This document shows, in pieces, positions 51,584-60,022 of a stretch of 64,000 nucleotides of DNA. A program made the position numbers and the translations under genes. The notes below the pieces were generated by a model that did not search any database, had not been told where the DNA came from, and was given only the letters and a program-made list of their open reading frames with translations. The stretch's first letter is position 1. Every line of letters begins with the position of its first letter. The stretch comes from Agromyces aureus (GTDB lineage: Bacteria; Actinomycetota; Actinomycetes; Actinomycetales; Microbacteriaceae), in assembly GCF_001660485.1 (NCBI RefSeq), contig NZ_CP013979.1, positions 3,224,001 through 3,288,000 of the forward strand. The letters are read 5' to 3'.

Positions 51584-53320
51584 ATGCCCACGACCACCAC
51601 CGTCTCCGCCCACGTCGCCGCCGCGCTCTCAGCCCACCTCGACCACGTCTTCGGGGTCATGGGCAACGGCAACGCGTACTTCCTCGACGCCCTCGAGCGT
51701 GCGACCGAGGTGCGCTTCACGGCCGTGCGGCACGAGGCCGGCGGCGTGGTCGCGGCCGATGCGCACTTCCGCGCCTCCGGCCGGATCGCGGCGGCGACCG
51801 CGACGTACGGCGCCGGGTTCACGAACACGCTCACCGCGCTCGCCGAGGCCGCGCAGGCCCACGTGCCGCTCGTGCTCGTGGTCGGCGACGAGCCGACCTC
51901 GGGCCCGCGACCGTGGGACGTCGACCAGATCGCACTCGCCTCCGCCGTGGGCGCGCGCACGTACACGGTCGGGCGAACGGATGCCGCGGCCACGACGATC
52001 CTGGCCATCGAGCACGCGCTCTCGTACCGCGTGCCCGTCGTGCTCGCGATCCCCTACGACCTCGCGGCGCTCGACGCGGGCGCCGTGCAGCCGGCCCCCG
52101 ACCTGCGCCTGCCGACGCCGCTCGCACCGCGCGGGCCGTTCGCGGGCGGGGTCGTCACCGAGATCGCGGCGGCGTTGGCCGGTGCGAGTCGGCCGTTCCT
52201 GCTGGCCGGTCGCGGGGCCTGGCTCGCGGGCGCCGACGCGGTTGCCGCCCTCGGCGAGCTCGCCGAGGCGACGGGCGCGGTGACCGCGTCGACGGCGCTC
52301 GGCCGGGGCGTGTTCCCCGACGAGCGCTTCGATCTCGGCGTCACGGGCGGCTTCGGCGCCGAGGGCGCCATGGAGCTCGTGCGCGAGGCCGACGTCGCGG
52401 TCGTGTTCGGCGCCTCGCTCAACCAGTTCACGATGCGGTTCGGCGACCTCTTCGCGCCGGGCACGCGGGTGTTCCAGGTCGACATCCTGCCGGCCTCGAC
52501 GCATCCGCACGTCGGTGGATTCGTGCGCGGCGACGCGGGGCTCGTCGCGCGCGCGATCGTCGAGGAGCTCGAGGAGCTCGACGCGCTCGACGCGCTCGGC
52601 GCGCTCGGCGCGCTCGGCGCGGAGGCAACCCTTCGACAGGCTCGGGGCGGCGCCGGATGGCGCGAATCGGTCGAGATCGCGGCGCTCCGCGAACAGCCGA
52701 TCGCACCGAGCCCCGACGGCCTCGCCGACGACGGGCGTCTCGACCCGCGGGCGGTCGCCAGGCGCATCGGCGAACTGCTGCCCGAGGATCGCGTCGTCGT
52801 CTCCGACGGCGGGCACTTCATCGGCTGGGCGAACATGTACTGGCCGGTCGCCTCGCCCGACCGCATGATCATGGTCGGCACGGCGTTCCAGTCGATCGGA
52901 CTCGGCTTCGCGAGCGTGCCGGGTGCTGCGGCGGCGAAGCCCGACTCGGCCATCGTGCTCACGACGGGCGACGGCGGGGGGCTCATGGCGCTCGCCGACC
53001 TCGAGTCCGCGGTGCGCACCGCGGGCGGCCGGGGCGTCGCCGTCGTCTGGAACGACGCCGCGTACGGCGCCGAGATCAACCTCTACGGACTCAAGGGCCT
53101 CGCTCGCGAACCGATGCTGATCCCCGAGGTGGACTTCGCCGGACTCGCGGCGGCCGTCGGGGCCGAGGGCGTCGTCGTGCGCGAGCTCGCCGACCTCGAG
53201 GCGCTCGCGACGTGGGCGTCGCGTCCGGTCGCCGAACGCCAGTTCCTCCTGCTCGACTGCCGCATCTCGGGCACGGTCGTCGCGCCGTACCAGGAGGAGA
53301 TCATCCGCGTGAACAGCTGA
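51584..53320 (+). CDS. Thiamine diphosphate-dependent decarboxylase-like enzyme
   Basis: The 578-residue protein has the three-domain acetolactate synthase/benzoylformate decarboxylase fold. The ThDP-activating Glu is E51 in VRHEAGGVVAAD. The C-terminal ThDP/Mg motif is LTTGDGGGLMALADLES followed by VVWNDAAYG. Its place at the head of the homoprotocatechuate cluster suggests a keto-acid decarboxylase feeding aromatic aldehydes, but acetolactate-synthase-like activity is not excluded. Between the middle and C-terminal domains the coding region contains a 9-bp tandem repeat (52560-52622, EEL/DAL/GAL units) and then an in-frame copy of CCCTTCGACAGGCTCGGGG (52629-52647). GAAGGA precedes ATG 51584. 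Confidence 0.82.
   Translation: MPTTTTVSAHVAAALSAHLDHVFGVMGNGNAYFLDALERATEVRFTAVRHEAGGVVAADAHFRASGRIAAATATYGAGFTNTLTALAEAAQAHVPLVLVVGDEPTSGPRPWDVDQIALASAVGARTYTVGRTDAAATTILAIEHALSYRVPVVLAIPYDLAALDAGAVQPAPDLRLPTPLAPRGPFAGGVVTEIAAALAGASRPFLLAGRGAWLAGADAVAALGELAEATGAVTASTALGRGVFPDERFDLGVTGGFGAEGAMELVREADVAVVFGASLNQFTMRFGDLFAPGTRVFQVDILPASTHPHVGGFVRGDAGLVARAIVEELEELDALDALGALGALGAEATLRQARGGAGWRESVEIAALREQPIAPSPDGLADDGRLDPRAVARRIGELLPEDRVVVSDGGHFIGWANMYWPVASPDRMIMVGTAFQSIGLGFASVPGAAAAKPDSAIVLTTGDGGGLMALADLESAVRTAGGRGVAVVWNDAAYGAEINLYGLKGLAREPMLIPEVDFAGLAAAVGAEGVVVRELADLEALATWASRPVAERQFLLLDCRISGTVVAPYQEEIIRVNS
52560..52647 (+). repeat. 9-bp tandem repeat plus dispersed repeat inside a coding region
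   Basis: Nonanucleotides of the type GAGGAGCTC, GACGCGCTC and GGCGCGCTC follow one another in frame. Directly after come 19 bases, CCCTTCGACAGGCTCGGGG, an imperfect palindrome that I associate with dispersed intergenic repeats in actinobacteria. The insertion stays in frame. Confidence 0.7.
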
Positions 53321-53326
53321 GCGGAT

Positions 53327-53349
53327 GCCGCGGCGACCCGCCCCGCGGC
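53327..53349. terminator. Hairpin between convergent ThDP-enzyme and glycosyltransferase genes
   Basis: GCCGCGG (53327-53333) pairs with CCGCGGC (53343-53349), loop of nine bases. Confidence 0.45.
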
Positions 53350-53425
53350 ACGCTCGACGGCGAGGGCCTCGGCGAGTCGTTCGGGTCGACCGGCCGTGAC
53401 GTCGGCAGGTTATGGCGGCGGCAGG

Positions 53426-54439
53426 CTATGGCGGCGGCGGTCCCGGCGTGGAATCGACCCGGGTCAACCGATGCTCGGGATCCCAGGTGCGCCACGTGCC
53501 GGGATCATCGACGACGACGCGGTTCCCCGGCTCCGGTTGGAGCAGGCCCGCGTGTCCGTCGAGGTACGAGCGCCACGCCTGCTCACGTTCCTGCGGGGTC
53601 AGCACAGCCCACTGCCGCCAGTGATACCCGATCACCTGACTCATGCCGGCGCGCTCGAGCGCCGCCACGCCCTCTTCCGTCTTGCGTGCGTACTGACCCA
53701 GCGAACGTGCCGAATAGTGCAGCATCTGCAGCCCGCGGCCCGGTGCTTCGGCGTCGTCGAGGAGCCGGTGGTTGCCTTCGTCTATCCAGACCCAGCGGCG
53801 AGCGCGGAACGCGACCTTCGACCAGCCGGTGGGCTCGCATTCGACCTGCACCGACGAGCCGCCCCCGGGCACGAGCAACTCCTCGCCGGGAAGCGGATAG
53901 ACATGGCGATACTCGCACGAAACGGAGTCGACGGTCAGGGTCGCGAGGTAGGGGGCCAACTTGAGCCCTGGAGCGAACCACTGCTCATCGGCATCGAACG
54001 GTATGACCCAATCCGCGCCGGCACGCCAAGCCAGGTGCGCGAGGTAGGACATCTTGCGCCCCTGGAAGAACCGCTCCTCCCGGTCGACGCCCACGTGCAC
54101 CCGCCGATCCTGGCGCGCGAGACGGTCGAGGATGACGCCGGTCCGATCCGACGAGCCGTTGTCGACGACGATGACGCCGGCCACGCCCTGAGCGAGCATG
54201 TGCCGGACGGTGAACTCGATGACGTCCTCCTCGTTCTTGACGAGGCAGATCGCCCAGCTGGAGCCTTCTCGACGTCGACCACGGGGAAGGCCGGGAACGT
54301 CGATGCCGCGATTGATCCGTCGCTGGAAGCCGGTGAACGGCTCGATCTGGAACCGTTGGGAACGAGCCAGACTCGATCGCATCTTCGCGAACGACTTCGC
54401 GAGCGACCCCGGCCCGGTGATCGTACGTCTCACGCCCAC
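53426..54439 (-). CDS. Glycosyltransferase family 2-type protein
   Basis: The 337-residue protein resembles GT2-like enzymes with nucleotide-sugar-binding folds: AICLVKNEEDVIEFTVRHML, VVDNGSSDRTGVIL, and the metal-binding IPFDADEQWF (DxD-like DAD). The C-terminal half contains LLVPGGGSSVQVECEPTGWSKVAFR and ends in poly-Pro. Acceptor and sugar are unknown. The start is taken as GTG 54439, where a TACGGT box lies six bases upstream on the minus strand. It sits on the opposite strand inside an aromatic catabolic cluster and has no functional link to it, so it may be an insertion. Confidence 0.78.
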   Translation of the reverse strand: MGVRRTITGPGSLAKSFAKMRSSLARSQRFQIEPFTGFQRRINRGIDVPGLPRGRRREGSSWAICLVKNEEDVIEFTVRHMLAQGVAGVIVVDNGSSDRTGVILDRLARQDRRVHVGVDREERFFQGRKMSYLAHLAWRAGADWVIPFDADEQWFAPGLKLAPYLATLTVDSVSCEYRHVYPLPGEELLVPGGGSSVQVECEPTGWSKVAFRARRWVWIDEGNHRLLDDAEAPGRGLQMLHYSARSLGQYARKTEEGVAALERAGMSQVIGYHWRQWAVLTPQEREQAWRSYLDGHAGLLQPEPGNRVVVDDPGTWRTWDPEHRLTRVDSTPGPPPP

Positions 54440-54524
54440 ACCGAAACCGTAGTGCCGACGAGGGCGTCGCGCGAGGTCCCCCGCTGTCGGCGTGACGTGA
54501 TGCATCGGGTGCGCGTCGACGACA

Positions 54525-54538
54525 GATCGTATACGATC
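54525..54538. promoter_or_regulatory. GATCGTATACGATC palindrome, probable GntR operator
   Basis: This perfect 14-bp palindrome centred on GTATAC lies 31 bases before the hpaH start and overlaps its likely -10 (TACGAT). VanR-type GntR regulators bind GTATAC-core palindromes. The GntR gene at 57715 is in the same cluster. Confidence 0.65.
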
Positions 54539-54569
54539 GCAGCAGGCCCCGACGAAGTGGAGTTCCCCC

Positions 54570-55355
54570 GTGCTCGAACCCAGCCGCATCGAGGCGATCG
54601 CCGACGAACTGCTCGTCGCCGATCGCGAGCGATCCGTCGTGCCGCTGCTGACGGCCCGCAACCCGGGCATGTCCGTCGACGACGCGTACGCCGTGCAGAA
54701 GCTCTGGGCCGATCGGCGCGAGGCGACCGGCGCCCGCCGGGTCGGCCGCAAGATCGGACTCACCTCGAAGGTCATGCAGGTCGCGACGGGCATCACCGAG
54801 CCCGACTACGGCGTGATCTTCGACGACATGGTCATCGAGTCGGGCGCGTCCGTCGAATTCGACCGGTTCTCGAACGTGCGCATCGAGGTCGAGCTCGCGT
54901 TCGTGCTCGCCAAGCCGCTCGCCGGCCCGAACGTCACGATCTTCGACGTGCTCGACGCCACGGCGCACGTCGTGCCGGCGCTCGAGATCCTGAACTCGCA
55001 CGTCGAGATGCCGGGGCGCACGATCGTCGACACCATCAGCGACAACGCGGCGATGGGCGCCATGGTCATCGGCGGCCGGCCCGTGAAGGTCGACCAAGTC
55101 GACCTCCGGTGGGTCTCGGCGCTGCTCTTCCGCAACCAGACCATCGAGGAGTCGGGCGTCGCTGCGGCGGTGCTCGGACACCCGGCCATGGGCGTCGCGT
55201 GGCTCGCGAACAAGCTCGCCCAGCACGACCAGTCGCTGGAGGCCGGCGAGATCATCCTCGCCGGGTCGTTCACGCGGCCCATGTGGGTCGAGCGCGGCGA
55301 CACAGTGCACGCCGACTACCGGGAGTTGGGAACCGTCTCATGCCGATTCGAATGA
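54570..55355 (+). CDS. hpaH: 2-oxohept-4-ene-1,7-dioate hydratase-like protein
   Basis: The 261-residue protein belongs to the FAH/4-oxalocrotonate decarboxylase-hydratase family. Features are KIGLTSKVMQVATGITEPDYGVIFDDM, VEVELAFVLAKPL (metal ligands Glu), ILNSHVEM and NTISDN-like DTISDNAAMGAMVIG. In the homoprotocatechuate pathway HpaH hydrates 2-oxohept-4-enedioate. The HpaI aldolase gene follows with a short overlap. The start is GTG 54570, with GGAG eight bases upstream. Confidence 0.9.
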   Translation: MLEPSRIEAIADELLVADRERSVVPLLTARNPGMSVDDAYAVQKLWADRREATGARRVGRKIGLTSKVMQVATGITEPDYGVIFDDMVIESGASVEFDRFSNVRIEVELAFVLAKPLAGPNVTIFDVLDATAHVVPALEILNSHVEMPGRTIVDTISDNAAMGAMVIGGRPVKVDQVDLRWVSALLFRNQTIEESGVAAAVLGHPAMGVAWLANKLAQHDQSLEAGEIILAGSFTRPMWVERGDTVHADYRELGTVSCRFE

Positions 55356-56161
55356 CCCTCCCGCCGACGCTCGGCGCCCGCATCGCGGCATCCGATCGCC
55401 CGCTCGTCGGCGGCTGGTCGTGCGCCGGAAGCGCGACCAACGCCGAGATCGTCGCCGGCTCGGGCCTCGACGTCGTGCTCATCGACGCCGAGCACTCCCC
55501 CGCAGACCTCGAGTCGGTGCTCGCACAGCTGCACGCGGTCGCCGCCTATCCGGTCGCGCCGCTCGTGCGACCGCCGTTCGGCGACGCGGTCACGCTCAAG
55601 CGCTACCTCGACATCGGCGCGCAGAACCTGCTCGTCCCAATGGTCGACACGGCCGATCAGGCGGCCGAGATCGTTCGCGCGGTGCGCTATCCGATGCTCG
55701 GCATTCGCGGCGTCGGCAGCGCCCTCGCCAGGTCGTCTCGCTGGAACCGGGTCGAGGGCTACCTCGACGACGCGTCGTCGACCATCACGCTGTTCGTGCA
55801 GGTCGAATCGGCGACCGCCGCGGCGAATGTCGACGAGATCCTCGCGGTCGACGGCGTCGACGGCGTCTTCTTCGGCCCGTCCGACCTCGCCGCATCGATG
55901 GGGCTGCTCGGGCAGCAGGAGCACCCCGAGGTCGTCGCGTCGGTGCTCGCGGGCATCGCGGCCGCGCAGGCCGCGGGCAAGCCGTCGGCCGTCAACGCGT
56001 TCGCACCCGCGGCAGCAGACCGCTATCTCGCCGCGGGCGCCTCGCTCGTGTTCGTCGGCGCCGATGTCGCGCTGCTGGCCCGCGCCACCGAGGCCCTCGC
56101 CGACCGGTTCATCCCGCAGCCGGAGACGGATGCCTCGGGCGAACCGCGCGCCTCCTACTGA
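55340..56161 (+). CDS. hpaI: 4-hydroxy-2-oxoheptanedioate aldolase-like protein
   Basis: The 273-residue class II aldolase of the HpaI/citrate-lyase-like family splits 4-hydroxy-2-oxoheptanedioate to pyruvate and succinate semialdehyde. Signatures: GLDVVLIDAEHSPADLES, the catalytic Arg in APLVRPP, FVQVESATAAANVDEI (metal Glu) and VFFGPSDLAASMG (metal Asp). Two starts are possible. ATG 55340 has GGGA nine bases upstream and overlaps hpaH by 16 bases. ATG 55352 makes an ATGA overlap and would give 269 residues. Confidence 0.92.
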   Translation: MPIRMTLPPTLGARIAASDRPLVGGWSCAGSATNAEIVAGSGLDVVLIDAEHSPADLESVLAQLHAVAAYPVAPLVRPPFGDAVTLKRYLDIGAQNLLVPMVDTADQAAEIVRAVRYPMLGIRGVGSALARSSRWNRVEGYLDDASSTITLFVQVESATAAANVDEILAVDGVDGVFFGPSDLAASMGLLGQQEHPEVVASVLAGIAAAQAAGKPSAVNAFAPAAADRYLAAGASLVFVGADVALLARATEALADRFIPQPETDASGEPRASY

Positions 56162-56193
56162 CCGGCCGCCCTCAGGGCTTGCCGATCTCCCCA

Positions 56194-56206
56194 GATCGTA
56201 TATCAT
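56194..56206. promoter_or_regulatory. GATCGTATATCAT site upstream of the FAH-RraA gene
   Basis: It shares eight bases (GATCGTAT) with the palindrome at 54525 and lies 28 bases before ATG 56234. A second half-site-like GATATCA follows at 56211. Confidence 0.55.
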
Positions 56207-56233
56207 TTCAGATATCACCAGACGAGGATGTCC

Positions 56234-57718
56234 ATGACCGCCATCGCAACGCCGGGCAAGATCATCGCCGTGCACCTCAACTACCCGTCGAGGGCCGCGC
56301 AACGCGGACGCACGCCCGCCCAGCCCAGCTACTTCCTGAAGCCCGCGTCGTCGGTCTCCGGCACCGGCGGCACGATCGAACGCCCCGCGGGCACCGAGCT
56401 GCTCGCGTTCGAGGGTGAGATCGCCATCGTCATCGGCGAGCGCGCCCGCCACGTCTCCCCCGCCGACGGCTGGCGGCACGTGGCCGCCGTCACCGCGGCG
56501 AACGACTTCGGCGTCTACGACCTGCGCGCCGCCGACAAGGGATCGAACGTGCGCAACAAGGGCGGAGACGGCTTCACGCCGCTCGGCCCGGTGCTGATCC
56601 CCGCGAGCGTCGCCGACGAGGGCGGCTGGCGCGTGCGCACCTGGGTCAACGGCGCGCTCGTGCAGGAGGACACCTCCGACACCCTGCTCTTCCCGTTCGG
56701 CCGACTCGTCGCCGACCTCTCGCAGCACCTCACCCTCGAACCGGGCGACGTGATCCTCACGGGCACGCCCGCGGGTTCCTCGGTCGTCCTGCCCGGTGAC
56801 GTCGTCGAGGTCGAGGTCGATGCTCCGGATGCCGCGGGCTCGCCGTCGACCGGCCGCCTCGTCACGACCGTGACGCAGGGCGACGTGCCGTTCGGCGACT
56901 TCGGCTCGAAGCCCGCGATCGACGACGACCAGCGCATCGAGGCCTGGGGCTCGGAGGCCGAGCTCGCAGCGGCCGTGGCCGCCGGCCGGGCGACGGCACC
57001 CGCGGCATCCGCCCCGTCCGTGCTCACCGACGAGCTCCGCGCCGCGATCGGCGGCGTCGCCGTCGCGACCCTCTCGGTCGCGCTGCGCAAGCGCGGCTAC
57101 CACGACGTGTTCATCGAGGGCGTGCGCGCGAACCACCCGGGCGACCGCCTGGTCGGCCTTGCGAAGACGCTCCGGTTCATCCCGTTCCGGCCCGACCTGT
57201 TCGCGAGCCACGGCGGTGGGTTCAACGCGCAGAAGCTCGCGTTCGACACCGTCGAGCCGGGCGAGGTACTCGTGGTCGAGGCCCGCGGCGAGCGCGGCAC
57301 CGGAACCGTCGGCGACGTGCTCGCCCTCCGGGCCCAGGTGCGCGGCGCGGCCGGCATCGTGACCGACGGCGGCGTCCGCGACTTCGACGCCGTCGCGGGC
57401 TTCGAGATCCCCGTGTTCTCGCAGGGCCCGCACCCGAGCGTGCTCGGCCGTCGGCACGTGCCGTGGGAGGTCGACGTCACGATCGCCTGCGGCGGCGCGG
57501 CCGTGCAGCCCGGCGACGTCATCGTGGGCGACGGCGACGGGGTGATCGTGATCCCGCCGCAGCTCCTGGCCGAGGTCGTGGCCGAGGCGGTCGTGCAGGA
57601 GGCCGAGGAGGCGTGGGTCGCCGAACAGGTCGCGGGCGGGGCATCCGTCGACGGGCTGTTCCCGATGAACGCGGAGTGGCGGGCACGCTACGAAGCCGAG
57701 CGGCAGGACACCCCGTGA
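56234..57718 (+). CDS. Fumarylacetoacetate hydrolase-RraA fusion protein
   Basis: The 494-residue protein joins two catalytic-type domains. Residues 1-235 are a fumarylacetoacetate hydrolase domain (LAFEGEIAIVIGE, VTAANDFGVYDLR, KGGDGFTPLGPVLIP, ILTGTPAG). After an Ala-rich linker, residues 260-490 form an RraA/HMG-aldolase-like domain (LRFIPFRPD, DVLALRAQVRGAAGIVTDGGVRD, GDVIVGDGDGVIVIP). In classical HpaG both halves are FAH domains acting as decarboxylase and isomerase. Here RraA replaces one, so it could supply an oxo-acid decarboxylase step. I chose ATG 56234, with GAGG six bases upstream, over ATG 56228. Confidence 0.85.
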   Translation: MTAIATPGKIIAVHLNYPSRAAQRGRTPAQPSYFLKPASSVSGTGGTIERPAGTELLAFEGEIAIVIGERARHVSPADGWRHVAAVTAANDFGVYDLRAADKGSNVRNKGGDGFTPLGPVLIPASVADEGGWRVRTWVNGALVQEDTSDTLLFPFGRLVADLSQHLTLEPGDVILTGTPAGSSVVLPGDVVEVEVDAPDAAGSPSTGRLVTTVTQGDVPFGDFGSKPAIDDDQRIEAWGSEAELAAAVAAGRATAPAASAPSVLTDELRAAIGGVAVATLSVALRKRGYHDVFIEGVRANHPGDRLVGLAKTLRFIPFRPDLFASHGGGFNAQKLAFDTVEPGEVLVVEARGERGTGTVGDVLALRAQVRGAAGIVTDGGVRDFDAVAGFEIPVFSQGPHPSVLGRRHVPWEVDVTIACGGAAVQPGDVIVGDGDGVIVIPPQLLAEVVAEAVVQEAEEAWVAEQVAGGASVDGLFPMNAEWRARYEAERQDTP

Positions 57719-58383
57719 CGCCCGAGAGCAAGTCGCAGCGCGCCTACCGCTTCATCCGCGAGCGCATCGACGACGGGCGCTACGTGCCCGGGTACCGGCT
57801 CGTGCTCGGCACGATCGCGGGCGAGCTCGACGTGAGCGTCGTGCCCGTGCGCGAGGCGATCCGCCGCCTCGAGGCCGAGGGGCTCGTCACGTTCGAGCGC
57901 AACATCGGTGCGCAGGTCGCCCTCATCGAGGAGACCGAGTACCTGCACACCATGCAGACCCTCGCGCTCGTCGAGGGCGCCGCGACCGCCCTGTCGGCTC
58001 CGGCGCTCACGACGGAGCACCTGCACCGCGCCCGCGAGGTCAACGAGCGGATGCGCCGCACCCTCGACGACTTCGAACCGCACCGCTTCACCGAACTCAA
58101 CCTCGAGTTCCACGCGGTGCTGTTCGAGGAGTGCCCGAACCCGCACATCCTCGACCTCGTCCACCGCGGATGGAACCGCATGAAGGTGCTTCGCGACTCG
58201 TCGTTCAGCTTCGTGCCGGGCCGCGCCCACGAGTCCGTCGCCGAGCACGACCGCATCCTCGACCTCATCGAGTCGAACGCCGACCCGCTCGACGTCGAGC
58301 TCGCCGCCCGGGCCCACCGCACCGCCACGCTCGACGCGGTGCTCGCCTACCAGGCCGACCACAAGCATCCGCCCGCCGCCTGA
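57715..58383 (+). CDS. GntR-family regulator (FCD subfamily)
   Basis: The 222-residue protein has an N-terminal GntR winged helix (AYRFIRERIDDGRYVPGYRL, LDVSVVPVREAIRRLEAEGLV) and an FCD effector domain (ALVEGAATALSAPALT, LNLEFHAVLFEECPNPHIL, SVAEHDRILDLIES). The FCD metal ligands (Asp/His, His, His) appear to be present. The start is GTG 57715, overlapping the FAH-RraA stop (GTGA). It is the probable repressor of the homoprotocatechuate genes through GTATA-core sites at 54525 and 56194, and perhaps 51447. Confidence 0.9.
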   Translation: MTPESKSQRAYRFIRERIDDGRYVPGYRLVLGTIAGELDVSVVPVREAIRRLEAEGLVTFERNIGAQVALIEETEYLHTMQTLALVEGAATALSAPALTTEHLHRAREVNERMRRTLDDFEPHRFTELNLEFHAVLFEECPNPHILDLVHRGWNRMKVLRDSSFSFVPGRAHESVAEHDRILDLIESNADPLDVELAARAHRTATLDAVLAYQADHKHPPAA

Positions 58384-58429
58384 CCTGTACCTGTACGTCG
58401 CACTCGCGCATCGCAGAACGGAAGAACCC

Positions 58430-59938
58430 ATGACCGATCACACCCCCGAGGGCCTGCCCGACCGCATCCGTCACTACATCGACGGCGAGTTCGTCGACTC
58501 GATCGACGGCGACACGTTCGAGGTGCTGAACCCCGTCACGAACGAGACCTACGTGCTCGCCGCCGCCGGCAAGAAGGCCGATGTCGATCGTGCGGTCGCC
58601 GCCGCACGCCGGGCGTTCACCGAGGGCCCGTGGCCGAAGATGCTCCCCCGCGAGCGCTCGCGGGTGCTGCACCGCATCGCCGACCTCGTCGAGTCCCGCG
58701 ACGCCCGCCTCGCCGAGCTCGAGAGCTTCGACTCGGGCCTGCCGATCACGCAGGCGCTCGGCCAGGCCCGTCGCGCGGCCGAGAACTTCCGCTTCTTCGC
58801 CGACCTCATCGTCGCCCAGTCCGATGACGCGTTCAAGGTGCCGGGCAAGCAGATGAACTACGTGAACCGCAAGCCGATCGGCGTCGCGGGCCTCATCACG
58901 CCGTGGAACACGCCGTTCATGCTCGAGTCGTGGAAGCTCGGCCCCGCCCTCGCGACCGGCAACACCGTCGTGCTGAAGCCCGCCGAGTTCACCCCGCTCT
59001 CGGCCTCGCTCTGGGCCGGCATCTTCGAGGAGGCCGGCCTGCCGAAGGGCGTCTTCAACCTCGTCAACGGCCTCGGCGAAGACGCCGGCGACGCACTCGT
59101 CAAGCACCCCGACGTGCCCCTCATCTCGTTCACCGGCGAGAGCTCGACCGGGCAGCTGATCTTCGCCAACGCCGCGCCGTACCTCAAGGGGCTCTCGATG
59201 GAGCTCGGCGGCAAGAGCCCGGCCATCGTCTTCGCCGACGCCGACCTCGGCACGGCGATCGACGCGACGATCTTCGGCGTGTTCTCGCTGAACGGCGAGC
59301 GCTGCACCGCCGGCAGCCGCATCTTGGTGCAGCGCGAGGTCTACGACGAGTTCGTCGAGCGCTACGCCGCGCAGGCCGCACGCGTCGTCGTGGGCCACCC
59401 GCACGACCCGAAGACCGAGGTCGGCGCCCTCGTGCACCCCGAGCACTACGACAAGGTCATGAGCTACATCGAGCTCGGCAAGGCCGAGGGCCGTCTCGTC
59501 GCCGGCGGCGGGCGTCCGGAGGGTTTCCCGACGGGCAACTACGTGGCCCCCACGGTGTTCGCGGATGTCGCGCCCGATGCCCGCATCTTCCAGGAGGAGA
59601 TCTTCGGCCCGGTCGTCGCGATCACCCCCTTCGACACCGACGACGAGGCGCTCGCGCTCGCGAACGACACGAAGTACGGCCTCGCAGCCTACGTCTGGAC
59701 CAACGACCTCACGCGCGCCCACACCTTCGCGCAGTCCGTCGAAGCGGGCATGGTGTGGCTCAACTCGAACAACGTGCGCGACCTCCGAACCCCCTTCGGC
59801 GGGGTCAAGGCCTCCGGGCTGGGGCACGAGGGCGGCTACCGCTCGATCGACTTCTACACCGACCAGCAGAGCGTGCACATCACGCTCGGGGCCCCGCACA
59901 ACCCGACCTTCGGCCGCCGGGTTGAGGAGGCGCCCTAG
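58430..59938 (+). CDS. hpaE: 5-carboxymethyl-2-hydroxymuconate semialdehyde dehydrogenase
   Basis: The 502-residue NAD-dependent aldehyde dehydrogenase has the catalytic Glu in MELGGKSPAIV and the nucleophile Cys in LNGERCTAGSRI, plus the NAD-binding FTGESSTGQ. Its close placement with HpaD, HpaH and HpaI supports oxidation of the ring-cleavage aldehyde. The HpaE name rests on context as much as on sequence. ATG 58430 is preceded by GGAAGAA. Confidence 0.9.
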   Translation: MTDHTPEGLPDRIRHYIDGEFVDSIDGDTFEVLNPVTNETYVLAAAGKKADVDRAVAAARRAFTEGPWPKMLPRERSRVLHRIADLVESRDARLAELESFDSGLPITQALGQARRAAENFRFFADLIVAQSDDAFKVPGKQMNYVNRKPIGVAGLITPWNTPFMLESWKLGPALATGNTVVLKPAEFTPLSASLWAGIFEEAGLPKGVFNLVNGLGEDAGDALVKHPDVPLISFTGESSTGQLIFANAAPYLKGLSMELGGKSPAIVFADADLGTAIDATIFGVFSLNGERCTAGSRILVQREVYDEFVERYAAQAARVVVGHPHDPKTEVGALVHPEHYDKVMSYIELGKAEGRLVAGGGRPEGFPTGNYVAPTVFADVAPDARIFQEEIFGPVVAITPFDTDDEALALANDTKYGLAAYVWTNDLTRAHTFAQSVEAGMVWLNSNNVRDLRTPFGGVKASGLGHEGGYRSIDFYTDQQSVHITLGAPHNPTFGRRVEEAP

Positions 59939-60022
59939 CGCCGTCTCGAAACCAAGGCCTGAGCCGCGGCATCCGCCCGCTCGAATGTTTCCGAGACAAC
60001 GACCGACAGCAAGGACGCTGAC

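Noticed and set aside
52629..52647. Frameshift or pseudogene in the ThDP enzyme at the inserted repeat
   Set aside because: The reading frame continues through the repeat and the C-terminal ThDP-binding domain is intact.
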